A stretch of DNA of 64,000 nucleotides from Haematococcus lacustris (Eukaryota; Chlorophyta; Chlorophyceae; Chlamydomonadales; Haematococcaceae). Below the pieces are notes generated by a model. That model had not been told where the DNA came from. It saw only the letters and a program-made list of their open reading frames with translations, and searched no databases. Both the position numbers and the translations under genes were made by a program. The DNA is taken from positions 7,451,070 through 7,515,069 of the forward strand of contig JASKMD010000029.1 of NCBI GenBank assembly GCA_030144725.1, in the 5' to 3' direction. Shown here piece by piece: positions 34,401 through 42,700 of this stretch (positions within the stretch are counted from its first letter, which is position 1; the number at the start of each line of letters is the position of its first letter).

Positions 34401-35929
34401 GGTAAGGGTGCCATTGTGACTGTGCCATGCCTAACCTGGTGCCACCATGTCAGCCACCATGTGTGTGCCTTGTGTGCATGGTTGCAGTTGGAAGAGGACA
34501 TGGCGGAGGTGTCCATGAAGCGCCATGGGCATGCCAAGCAGCTGGTGGTGTTCTTTGGTGCAGCTACCATTGGCACTGGGGGTGGGTGGGGTGCTGACGC
34601 GGTGCTGCGAGCCTGCTGCAAGGTGGTGTGCAGGCCCAGGGGCGCAGGCCAGCGGCGCAGGCCAGGGGCGAGGCAGGGTGGTGCTCGTGGATGAGCACCG
34701 CACCAGCCGGGTCAGCTCAGCAGTGAATGGCCAGCAGCCCTGTGAGGAGGAGCTGGACAAAGTCAGTGCCACAAGGCCTGCAGGCTGGAAGCCCCCAGCA
34801 GGGCAGGTGGAACCCCGCCTGGTGCGCCCAGCCTGGAGCCAGGAGCGTGGCCAGCCAGTGCGGGGCCTGATGTGGTGCCCTCTAGTGGCCCCCCGCAAGC
34901 CCCCACAGGCCCCACGCAGCAGCCAGGCAGCCACACAGCCAGCAGCCTCAGAGCCAGGGCCCAGCACTCCCCCTCCAGCCAAGCGCAGCAAGCCAGCAGC
35001 TGAGCCCACCAAGGGCAAGGGCAAGGGCAAGGCTGCCAAAGCCAAGCCAGCACCACAGCCAGGCAGGTGGCTGGACAGGGACTGCAATGCAGCATTGAAC
35101 ATGCAGCGCATTGGGGAGAGCAGGTGGCGTCCACTCGAGCTGTGCTACTGGCCAGACCAGGGAGCTCTGCCAGCCAAGGGCAAGGAGTACCCTGGCCTGG
35201 GCTACAAGCGGGTGCGAGACCAGGCCTCCCAAGGCCCAGGAGCAGCAGCAGCAGCCTGCTGAGGCACAGTAATGTGTGCCCCCCTTTGTTGAGCTGTCAT
35301 CAGCTTACAATTAGTGCATGTTTTGTCATGCCAACTCTACATCATAGCCCTCGGGTCAGGCAATAATGTAGGTGGTAGGCGGCTCATGTGCCATGTGCAC
35401 TGGGTTTACTCCACACAGCCCAACAACACCATTTGAGTCGGGTCACTATTGCCCACTAGTATATTCCCGGTAGGGGCTGCTAGTGGGTACTACTGATCCG
35501 GCTCAAATGGAGGCCCTAGTGAGGGACAAGAGGGCTGCCATGGTTATGTAGGAGAGTTGTGGTTAAGGTATCTTAGTGCTGCCAGGCAATACCATATGCT
35601 TGAGTAAAGGTAGATGCTGGTCCTTACAAAGTAAAACTTGTGGAAGTCCAGCCCCTCCACCAAGTGCCCTGCTGACTCCGGCTCAAAGCATGTCAATGCC
35701 GGGTCACACAGCTCCTGCACACATGCAGTCTTTGGCAGGAGTCTTCGGAGTAGCATGAGGGCAGGAGCCATCAAAAGTTGGCAGGAGAATCTGGTGAGAT
35801 TGTGCGCTGACCACCACGATGCCAAACCTTATACGTTTCGTAGTCATTTGCGGCAATAGCATTCAACAGCTTCTGGTTTAGCGCAAGCACGATCGCCGAC
35901 GCGTCCATCGTACCAGTCTGAGTCTCCAT
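28941..35929 (-). CDS. Stand-alone CaMKII association-domain protein, complete, 140 aa, five exons
   Basis: In animals this domain forms the ring-shaped hub of calcium/calmodulin-dependent kinase II; here there is no kinase. Exons on the minus strand: 35828-35929, 35628-35714, 32160-32228, 31000-31092 and 28941-29012. All introns are GT-AG and phase 0, giving 423 nt including TGA at 28941. The product starts [20 protein letters not shown]; then [20 protein letters not shown] and GLDFHKFYF; then [19 protein letters not shown]; then [20 protein letters not shown]. Each block matches the human hub domain in order, and the length equals a single domain. Intron 2 (3.4 kb) holds the near-full Fanzor A element and intron 4 (2.0 kb) holds a Fanzor A relic. 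Known single-domain homologues fold as NTF2-like dimers or rings. Confidence 0.95.
29206..30310 (+). mobile_element. Fanzor lineage A relic in intron 4 of the CaMKII-domain gene
   Basis: The relic lacks the 5' end and N-terminal half and has a shortened 3' end. A 15-bp direct repeat, GGGCTGCCGGTTCTG, flanks it at 29191-29205 and 30304-30318. The 3' end stops at the same GAGGGACAAGAGGGCTGC terminus as other copies, so about 7 bp of the right-hand repeat overlap the element terminus. Confidence 0.8.
29285..30219 (+). pseudogene. Fanzor nuclease relic, lineage A, C-terminal part
   Basis: The first exon fragment ends at 29348 ([17 protein letters not shown]); a GT-AG intron of 130 bp follows; the second exon starts at 29479 and carries [20 protein letters not shown], the frame change at the 13-bp repeat, Ruv[17 protein letters not shown] and Ruv[22 protein letters not shown]. 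Beyond about 30210 the coding tail is cut and fused to the 3' terminus. The RuvC-I half is missing. Confidence 0.88.
31361..31426. repeat. CAG trinucleotide tract
   Basis: About 20 CAG units with one CGG interruption. It lies in intron 3 of the CaMKII-domain gene (31093-32159). The remainder of that intron shows no gene; a T-arm-like stretch near 32085-32110 was rejected as a tRNA. Confidence 0.95.
32799..35262 (+). CDS. Fanzor (eukaryotic TnpB homologue) RNA-guided-nuclease-like gene, lineage A
   Basis: Fanzors are TnpB relatives that use a transposon-encoded RNA to direct RuvC cleavage. Exon 1 is 32799-32864 ([20 protein letters not shown], a likely nuclear-localisation signal). Exon 2 is 32917-33313, and a GC-AG intron joins it in phase to exon 3 at 33439. 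Then come [22 protein letters not shown] (about 33770-33840), Ruv[19 protein letters not shown] (about 34025), an exon end at 34401, intron 34402-34487, Ruv[17 protein letters not shown] (about 34680) and Ruv[15 protein letters not shown] (about 35070-35100). All three acidic motifs are present (D, E, D). Frame changes remain near 33700-33760, 33900-33990, at the 13-bp repeat before RuvC-II and in the last 15 codons. Some may be introns; as read, the copy is probably damaged. Confidence 0.85.
35275..35538 (+). ncRNA. Candidate Fanzor guide-RNA (omega-RNA-like) region and element 3' end
   Basis: In TnpB and Fanzor systems the guide RNA is transcribed from the element's 3' end, with the targeting part read from the flanking DNA just outside. 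Here the 3' noncoding end is conserved in five copies (418-682, 13064-13316, 21540-21800, this one, 58661-58922) and in short form at 30220-30310, even where the gene has been lost. It carries repeats of GGCTGCTAGT and ends in CCCTAGTGAGGGAC, which can fold as a small hairpin. No RNA evidence exists in the sequence, so this is an inference. Confidence 0.4.
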
Positions 35930-36227
35930 GTGCGAATACACATAAACGCTGCAAATACACATAAAATTAACAGGAAAACCAGGAAAAAAAGGAAAACCAG
36001 GACATCGCAGGCAGTTAGCGTCACAATTAGCGAAGCGCGTTAGGCAAATGCATCGAAGTGGAGAAGTGTGGGGGAACAATAGGGATACAGGACGGCCTGA
36101 GTCTCCAAGCTATATTCAAGCTAGTACACAAGCTATAGCTCCTACAAGCTGGCCAATGACCGGCTGCCCTGAGGTGCCATAGCAGATAGAATAGGATCTT
36201 GGACCCAATGACAACTCCTGACTCCTA

Positions 36228-38818
36228 CAGCCCTCACGCTACACCAAAATAAAGCATGAGTTGCAGTTAAACACATAGCTCCTACAAGCAGGCTGCGAGC
36301 TCATTAGAGTAATGGCTGCCCACTTCAGTTCAGCCACTCTAGCATTTATGTGTGTGTATATGCCTGTAGCTAGAGCCCACTCCAAGCCCACTCCAACGCA
36401 CACTCCTCCCCTTGGTGAGGGGTTCAGCATTTAGGGCGCGACCGTGTTACGGTAATATCAACACTATTATTAATATATAGGGAGCGTCTGGACCCGTGTA
36501 ACGTTACATGTTACATTGTTATGTTATGGTAATTGAGTTTTACTCAGTTGTAATCGTTAATAGACCTCGTTTTAAGAATCGTTAACTGCAGCGACCTGGC
36601 GTATTAACAGAGACTTAATCTATAAGGTTCAGGCAGTCATGCCCTGCAGCCTCCTGCTGCTGCTGCTGCCCATGCCCTGCAGCCCATGCCATGCAGCCTC
36701 CTGCTACTAGCTACTAGCAGCATGCACACCTGCAGCCTGTTGTTGTTGCTCATGTACATATGCAGAAGAGAAGGGCAAGAGTCACAAGATCAGATTGCAA
36801 GCGGGGGGATCACAAGGATTCAGATGACACAAGTCATGGTGCATCTTGTTTCCTTGCCGGGCCTCATCCCAGCCTTTCTAAGGTTCGTTTTGTTTGCAAA
36901 CTGACATTGTAGTGTTCTTGCCACATGGCTAGTACCTCGTGCATTTGCAGGGCAGCCTTCACCTGCATGTGGGCAGGGATCTCAATTGAAGTTGCAATTA
37001 AACACAGGCTGCGATTGATCGCCAACCTGGTGTTGGGCTTCCTCGTGCGCGGCTTGTTTACCATTCACGTGGCCGACCCGCTAGGCCTGCACGACCAGCC
37101 CGTGGACACAGCCATCCCAGTCTCCCAGGCAGCCATCCCGGACCTCAGCTGCAGGAACCTGTTCCTGCAGCTGTGCCGCGGCCCGCCCGGAAACGGCGCG
37201 AACACTCGGCCAAACGCAGCAGTGGCTGCCGTGCTGGCCGCGCACCCCGACCTCCGCGATCGCCTGGCGGCAATCCCTCGCCACCACTCTGACACCAACA
37301 TGGTGGACCACGTCGGCAAGCAGCTGGAGACAACTTTCAGCAACATGCTCACGCTGCTCTTCGCTGGCAGGCTCAAGAAGTCTGTGTCCCTGGCTGGGGC
37401 TAAGGTCCTGGTGGGCATTGAGGAACACCGGCGCAGATTTGGATTCTGGGGGGTGGGTGGTGGGCACCTGCCAGCCTGGTCAAAGCGGGAGTGCACCTAT
37501 GTGCGCCGCATGGTGTGCGGGCTGGACGTCAGCTGGCTGCTAAAGGAGGGTGGGGTGGTGCCGACTCCAGCCATGCAGGCTGAGGTGGCATTGCAGCGGG
37601 GCCTGCTGGGGCTTGAGGAGGGGGAGCTGGTGGATGATGACTGGGTGGAGGATCCAGCAAACTGGGGCCGGTTGTTGCGCCATGCGGTGCACACCACCAG
37701 AGAGATGGAGGCAGCCATGGCAGCCTGGCAGCTGGACATGGTGCCCTGGCAGGAGGCTAAGCTCACAAACCCCGGGCTGCTGCCTAGGCCGCCCCGCCCC
37801 CCCACACCCTATGCCCTCGGCATGTCTTCATTGACACACTGGGCCTCTACGGCATGATGCGTGACGCCGGCATGCTGGGGTGCTGACGGAGGAGGGTGTC
37901 ACCTCCTTGAAGAAGTTCAGGAACGGTGCCCTACCTGACCCAGCAAGGCCGGGCCACTGAAGGAGGCGCTGAGGCAGCTCCCAGCAGGGCGAGTGGTGAT
38001 GGTAGATGAGTTCCGCACCAGCCGGGTCAGCTCAGCCTACAGCCACCCCAGTGAGGCCCTCCCTGGGCAGCCGCCTGAGTCCTTCAGGTGAGAGGGTCAG
38101 TGGGAGAGGGTCAGGGTAGTGCTGGGAGGTGGTGGAGTCAAGGTGGCTGGGTAGGGTCAAGATTGGGAAGGTAAGAAAAAATCTTACAAATGTGCATTGC
38201 CCCATGTGTCCATGCAGGTGGCTGCGGCCAGTGTACAGCGAGGCGAAGCGTTCCCAAGTCAGGGGCTTGATGAGCTCGACAAGCTACAACATCAGGTAAG
38301 CAATGACCAGACAATGCACATGTACATGGCCGCAACATATCCCACATGAAGTGACACATGACATGGCACATGACCTGACTTCATGCATTTCCCACACCAT
38401 GTGCAGGTTCTATGACCGGGACGTATCAGCCGCGCTGAACATCCGCCGCTGTGCAGTCGGCCCAGGCCCACGCCCCACTGAGCTGTGCTACTGGGATGGC
38501 CGCCCAGCCATGCCAAAGCCAGGCCAGCCAGGCCAGGAGTGGGTGTACTTGCGTGACAAGGCCCTGTTGCGTAAGTGGCGGCGATAGCCAGCTACAGCAA
38601 GACAATCCAAGAAACCAAACCCCTCACAAAGGGGATGTGTGTGAGTAAGAGCTATAGAGTAGGGTAGAGCTCTTGCTAGTAGTAACCTGGAGGCACACAC
38701 ACCAGAAGGCTGAGCTGAAGTGGGCATTAGGCACACTGTCAGTAGCCTTTACAATAATGATCTCTCAGCCTGTGTTTGATTACAACTCATGCTTTATTTT
38801 GGTGTAGCATGAGGGCTG
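36228..38818 (+). mobile_element. TA-flanked, long-TIR transposon carrying Fanzor lineage C
   Basis: The left end starts CAGCCCTCACGCTACACC at 36228. The right end at 38818 is its reverse complement with about one mismatch in 40 bp, and similarity continues for roughly 80-90 bp with one inserted stretch on the left. TA occurs just outside both ends (36226-36227 and 38819-38820), the target duplication of Tc1/mariner elements. Apart from the Fanzor gene I see no transposase, so movement would depend on another element. Confidence 0.85.
36925..38587 (+). pseudogene. Fanzor lineage C gene, multi-exon, RuvC-I deleted
   Basis: The N-terminal exon runs from about 36925 to 37830 and has the helical Fanzor N-terminal character (LGFLVRGLFTIHVADPLGLH, TNMVDHVGKQLETTFSNMLT), then HVFIDTLGLYGMMRDAGML near 37840. 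The region that should hold RuvC-I is missing, and stops occur at about 37884 and 37960. Then follow [16 protein letters not shown] (RuvC-II, ending at 38087), exon 38218-38295 (SQVRGLMSSTSYNIR), and exon 38407-38587, which begins FYDRDVSAALNIRRC (RuvC-III) and ends at TAG 38587. Both introns between the last exons are GT-AG. The motifs DEFRTSRVSS and FYDRDVSAALN are closer to typical Fanzor1 proteins than to lineages A and B. Confidence 0.87.
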
Positions 38819-39146
38819 TAGGGCACAAAGTTCGTTTCAAGTCAGTGTAGTCTTTAAGTCAGGCTGCAAGTCAGGGCTAGCTAGTCAAACACTCTCGGCA
38901 TTATTACGGTCAACAAGCTAGTCAAGCCTGTGTGCTTACTATGCAAGGCGCAATCAGCCGTGTCAAACATCGCGCAGCAACAAAAGGACAACAATCGCTT
39001 CGCGGCTTGTTCAGCTGCTTGCTTAGCGGCTCAGAGGCTTGCATGCTGGCGCACCACTACCTCTCAGCTCATACCAGCACACGGTATCCCCCAATGTCCT
39101 CAAACATGCCATCTGCCTGACTCTTCAAAACGGTCGCGCCCTAACA

Positions 39147-39404
39147 CAGGCAAGGCTGCCATGAAACCAATGGCGCACGAGGCGCAGTCGCAAGCAACCG
39201 GCTCCGAGGCGAGCACATCTTCTGGGTTGAGGTGAGGTCTGCAGCCGGTAAGACACATTGCGCGCCCGTGTTAGGACAAGTATCAGCTAACCAAGGGCTA
39301 CTGCCTAGCCTAAACCTCACCTCAACCCAGAAGATGTTCTCGCCTCGGAACGGTTGCTTGCGGCTGCGCCTCATGCGCCGTTGTTTTCACGGCAGCCTTG
39401 CCTG
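39147..39404. repeat. Foldback element (inverted arms of about 92 bp)
   Basis: 39147-39238 and 39313-39404 are inverted copies at about 90 percent identity by eye, with a loop of about 75 bp. No target duplication was identified. It lies between the lineage C element and the helicase gene's 3' end. Confidence 0.85.
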
Positions 39405-39764
39405 GGTCCCATAACTCGCCAGCGAACATGTTGACTTCGAAATGTACTTTGAAACAGCAATCACACACGGTTAGTGTGAACCGCCGTTCAAAATCAGGAG
39501 ACATTCCCACAGTCTATGGTACCTCTTCTAAACCGCTGCTCCCCGGCACCCAATGACAACCTCTACAAGAATTTAGCCGTTTATGTCTGACCTTCAACTA
39601 TCAGCTATCTATATCTCGTCAGCTGTCAATTTGTACTGGAACGGGCGCTGCTTCCGCATGGCTACAAACACAGACCTGGTGTGAAGTGGGGTTGGCCCGG
39701 TGGGTTGCTGACTTACACGCGATAGAAAGGGGTATACCGCACCCAAAGCAGGTACAAACGCTAA

Positions 39765-42700
39765 TCACTGGCGCGCACGTTTACTTAGAGGCCCTTCAGG
39801 TGCAGGGTCTTGGGTTGGCTGTGGCACTGCTACGTCATCGCCCGCGCTGCGCTTGCTACCAACCACTGGCGTCGGAGATGCCGCGCCTGCACCAGTCGCT
39901 ACCGGCCGGTTCCGCCCGGGCCCGCCACCACCCTTCGTAGACTTCGGTTGAGCAGCTGCCACCTCCGCGGCCAGCCGCCTGCTCTCAGCTTTGCTCGCCT
40001 GCCGCTGCCGCTGCAGGGCATCAATGTTGCCCTGCAGGCAGCGGTTGCGCACACCAACTCGGCCACCTCGCACACAAGTGCCAGCGTTACTCTTTACCTC
40101 ACTCCTCCTCCACAGAGGTCCTGACAGCGCCCACCCACCTCGTCAGCGGCATCCAGGTCCTCCTCGTGCAACTCCTCCGCAAGTTGAGCCTCCGCCGCTG
40201 CAGCTGCCTGGCATGGATAAGCAGCACCCACATGCACATGCACACTCACACCACCACACATGTTGATGCCCGGTACTGCTCTCTGAGGACATGAGCAGGT
40301 TATGGCAGGACGTCGATTTCCTTCTGTCAAGCCTCTCTGCCACGCGTGCCTGAGAGCCCAAGCCCCATCACCAGCACGTGCCTGGGCGGCAAGGTGCTAC
40401 TACCTGGACCTACTCTAGTAACTTGCTTCCTGGCGAGCACACGCTGTCGCTGTCAAGCGCAATTGCTTTGGCTGGCTGACTAGAGACTCGCCATCACCCT
40501 ATTGAGGGTATGCATCTGGGCCATGTCAGCTTCAGCCATGAACTATACAACATCTGGGCAGTAAAAAACAATCTACTGGTATTAACAGTGGCCCCTAACC
40601 CCCAGGCGGGTACCCTTACTACCAGGCACGCCCTGCCCACCATGCACTGACTGTCAACACTAACCTGGTCTGGCAGGGCCCCGACCTCTGCTGCCCCCTG
40701 GGCGTCCCCCCCATCGCCTGCTGCTGCCACCGCCACCGCCACCTGCAGGCTGGTCACGGCCTCCACCTCCTTGGTGGCACTCAGCTTGGAGCGCGCCTGC
40801 CAGCAGGCAGGGACAAGAGAGGGCTGGACCAAGGCGGGGCGAGGCAGGCAGGCAGGTCAGGTCAGGGCAGGTCAGGTGGGAGGGCAGGCGGACAGGCTTG
40901 GGGGACATGGAGAAGGGTGGTTCACATGTGTGACCTGGAAGGTGGGCAGGCTTGGCAAGAAGCTAGAGGGGTAGAGCATGCAGGAAGTGGCAACTGGCAC
41001 ACGAAGGCCCATGAGGAGGACGTCAGCAAGGAGGGCGTGGAAGGGGGGAGGCGATGATATTGCAACACCCTGTCCAACACCACCTTTCGTGGCTCAGGGG
41101 AAGGTTGGATAAGGGTGGTTCACATGACACCAGCTCGCCCTGATGCCTCTTTGCACACTGGGTTCACAGGGGCCTGTGGGCGGAGCCTGGTACCTTGTTC
41201 AGCAAGCCCAACTCCTTGGCCGTAGCTTTGACAGGTTGAGCTCCAGTCGAGGTCGCGGCCGTCATCCAGTCCGCAAAAGGTGCCTTGGGCCGGTACATGC
41301 ATCTTCACCCAGGGCGAATCAGGAACCATGGAAGTGCAATTCGTCACATGAGAGCCATCCTACTCGCCTCACACTTTATGCCTTGATCATTCATTCTGCC
41401 CTCACATATAGCAGGCAGGCTGGCCTAATGAGGCCTGAGCTGCGCATAGAGTGCTGCCGTCTCGTCACTCCGCGGCGTGGTTTGCATGGGAGCGAGGATG
41501 GTCGAGTGTGGTTCTCACCCATTCTGCAAGCAGTCGTGGATGAGCGCGGCCCAGTGTGGCGATCGTTGCAGCGCGCGTGTGTTGCCCACCACCAGCAGCG
41601 AGCAGCGCGCGCGCGTGAGGCCAACATTGATGCGGCGCTCATCCGACACGAAGCCGATGCTGCTGGAGCCCTTACGCAGCGCCCTGCGATGCAGGAGGGT
41701 TGCGGGGTAGTGTGGAATGTGACACAAAGCCGCTGACACAAAGCCGCAAGGACGCAACCTCTACGCCAAGATCATCGCGCAGTGCCAGGGCCCTGTGTTG
41801 TTTTGCCGTTGACGTCGCTCGCCCGTCCTGCATCGCTGTCGCCCCGCCCTTCCGCACACGCCAAAACGAGCACAAGGTTCGCCAACCCTCTTGCGCGAGT
41901 TCCACCCACATCACAAAGTTTGATAAGTGCTACGTTTGCGACTGCGCTTGATGCAGGCCCACCTTACACAGCTGAAGATGCAGATATCCTTCTCCCTCCC
42001 TTGGAAGCCATCGATGGTGTTGACGTCCACCAGCTTAGCGGCCTCCTCTCCGAGTGCCGCGGCAAAAGAGTCGCGGAGCAGCTTGACCTGTGCAGGAATA
42101 GGGGTGGCCTGCTGATGGACTGGGAGGCAGAGGGCACAAGGGTGCAGGCAGAGGCCCTACAGGTAGCGGGGTGGGTACTCCTTTCCTCCTCTGATCCTGC
42201 TTCTTCTTTTCCCTGTTTTCCCTCCTCTGTGCCCTTTCAGTGACTAAGTGTTGGAGCAAGGCATGCTAGGTTCAGCCAGCCCATCAGGGGTTGAGCTAAC
42301 TGTATCTCAAGTGTGACTTCTGTTTTAGGCTCCGCTCAGTGACGTAGTGCTTTACTGTGTTTGTCCGGTGAAGCGCTGCCTCTTAGCGAGGGCCTCTTTC
42401 TCTTTCAGGTGGGCTTTATACTTGCTATAGTGTGTAACTGTGTTTGTCCGGTGAAGCGCTGCCTCTTAGCGAGGGCCTCTTTCTCTTTCAGGTTATGGGC
42501 CCACGGCACGGGTGCCGATGGTGAAATCGGAGGCAGACGTCAGCGCTCCAGCCGAGCAGCCACAGATGGCAGTCCTTATGCCACAGCCACTGCCCCTGAA
42601 TGAAGCCACTTCGTTTGTCGAATGGCGACATGGGGCGATGGGCCAGTTGAGGCTGGCCGGGCTGTGGAAGGCCATTGTTGGCGAGGACACGGACCCAGTT

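Larger units (their letters stand above)
32461..35538 (+). mobile_element. Near-full-length Fanzor lineage A element
   Basis: The 3.1-kb element lies in intron 2 of the CaMKII-domain gene. A 15-bp direct repeat, CTGCCATGGTTATGT, occurs at 32446-32460 and 35535-35549 and marks the ends. Its first four bases on the right may belong to the element, since other copies also end in GGCTGC. From the left it holds a segment shared with 29089-29205, a fragment copied from a FOP exon (about 32615-32690), a 9-bp-stem hairpin region (about 32712-32738), the Fanzor gene, and a conserved 3' noncoding end. There are no terminal inverted repeats. Confidence 0.85.

Noticed and set aside
32461..35538. Lineage A element as a Helitron
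   Set aside because: Fragment capture and terminal hairpins fit, but there is no Rep/helicase, the 3' end is not clearly CTRR, and flanking 15-bp repeats argue against it. Left unclassified.
36430..36600. AT-rich segment as a possible origin or matrix attachment site
   Set aside because: It lies inside the lineage C element and shows no defined motif; composition alone is not evidence.
40860..41110. GTCAGG-rich stretch as a remnant of the pentamer satellite
   Set aside because: Only a few units, probably independent slippage in an intron.
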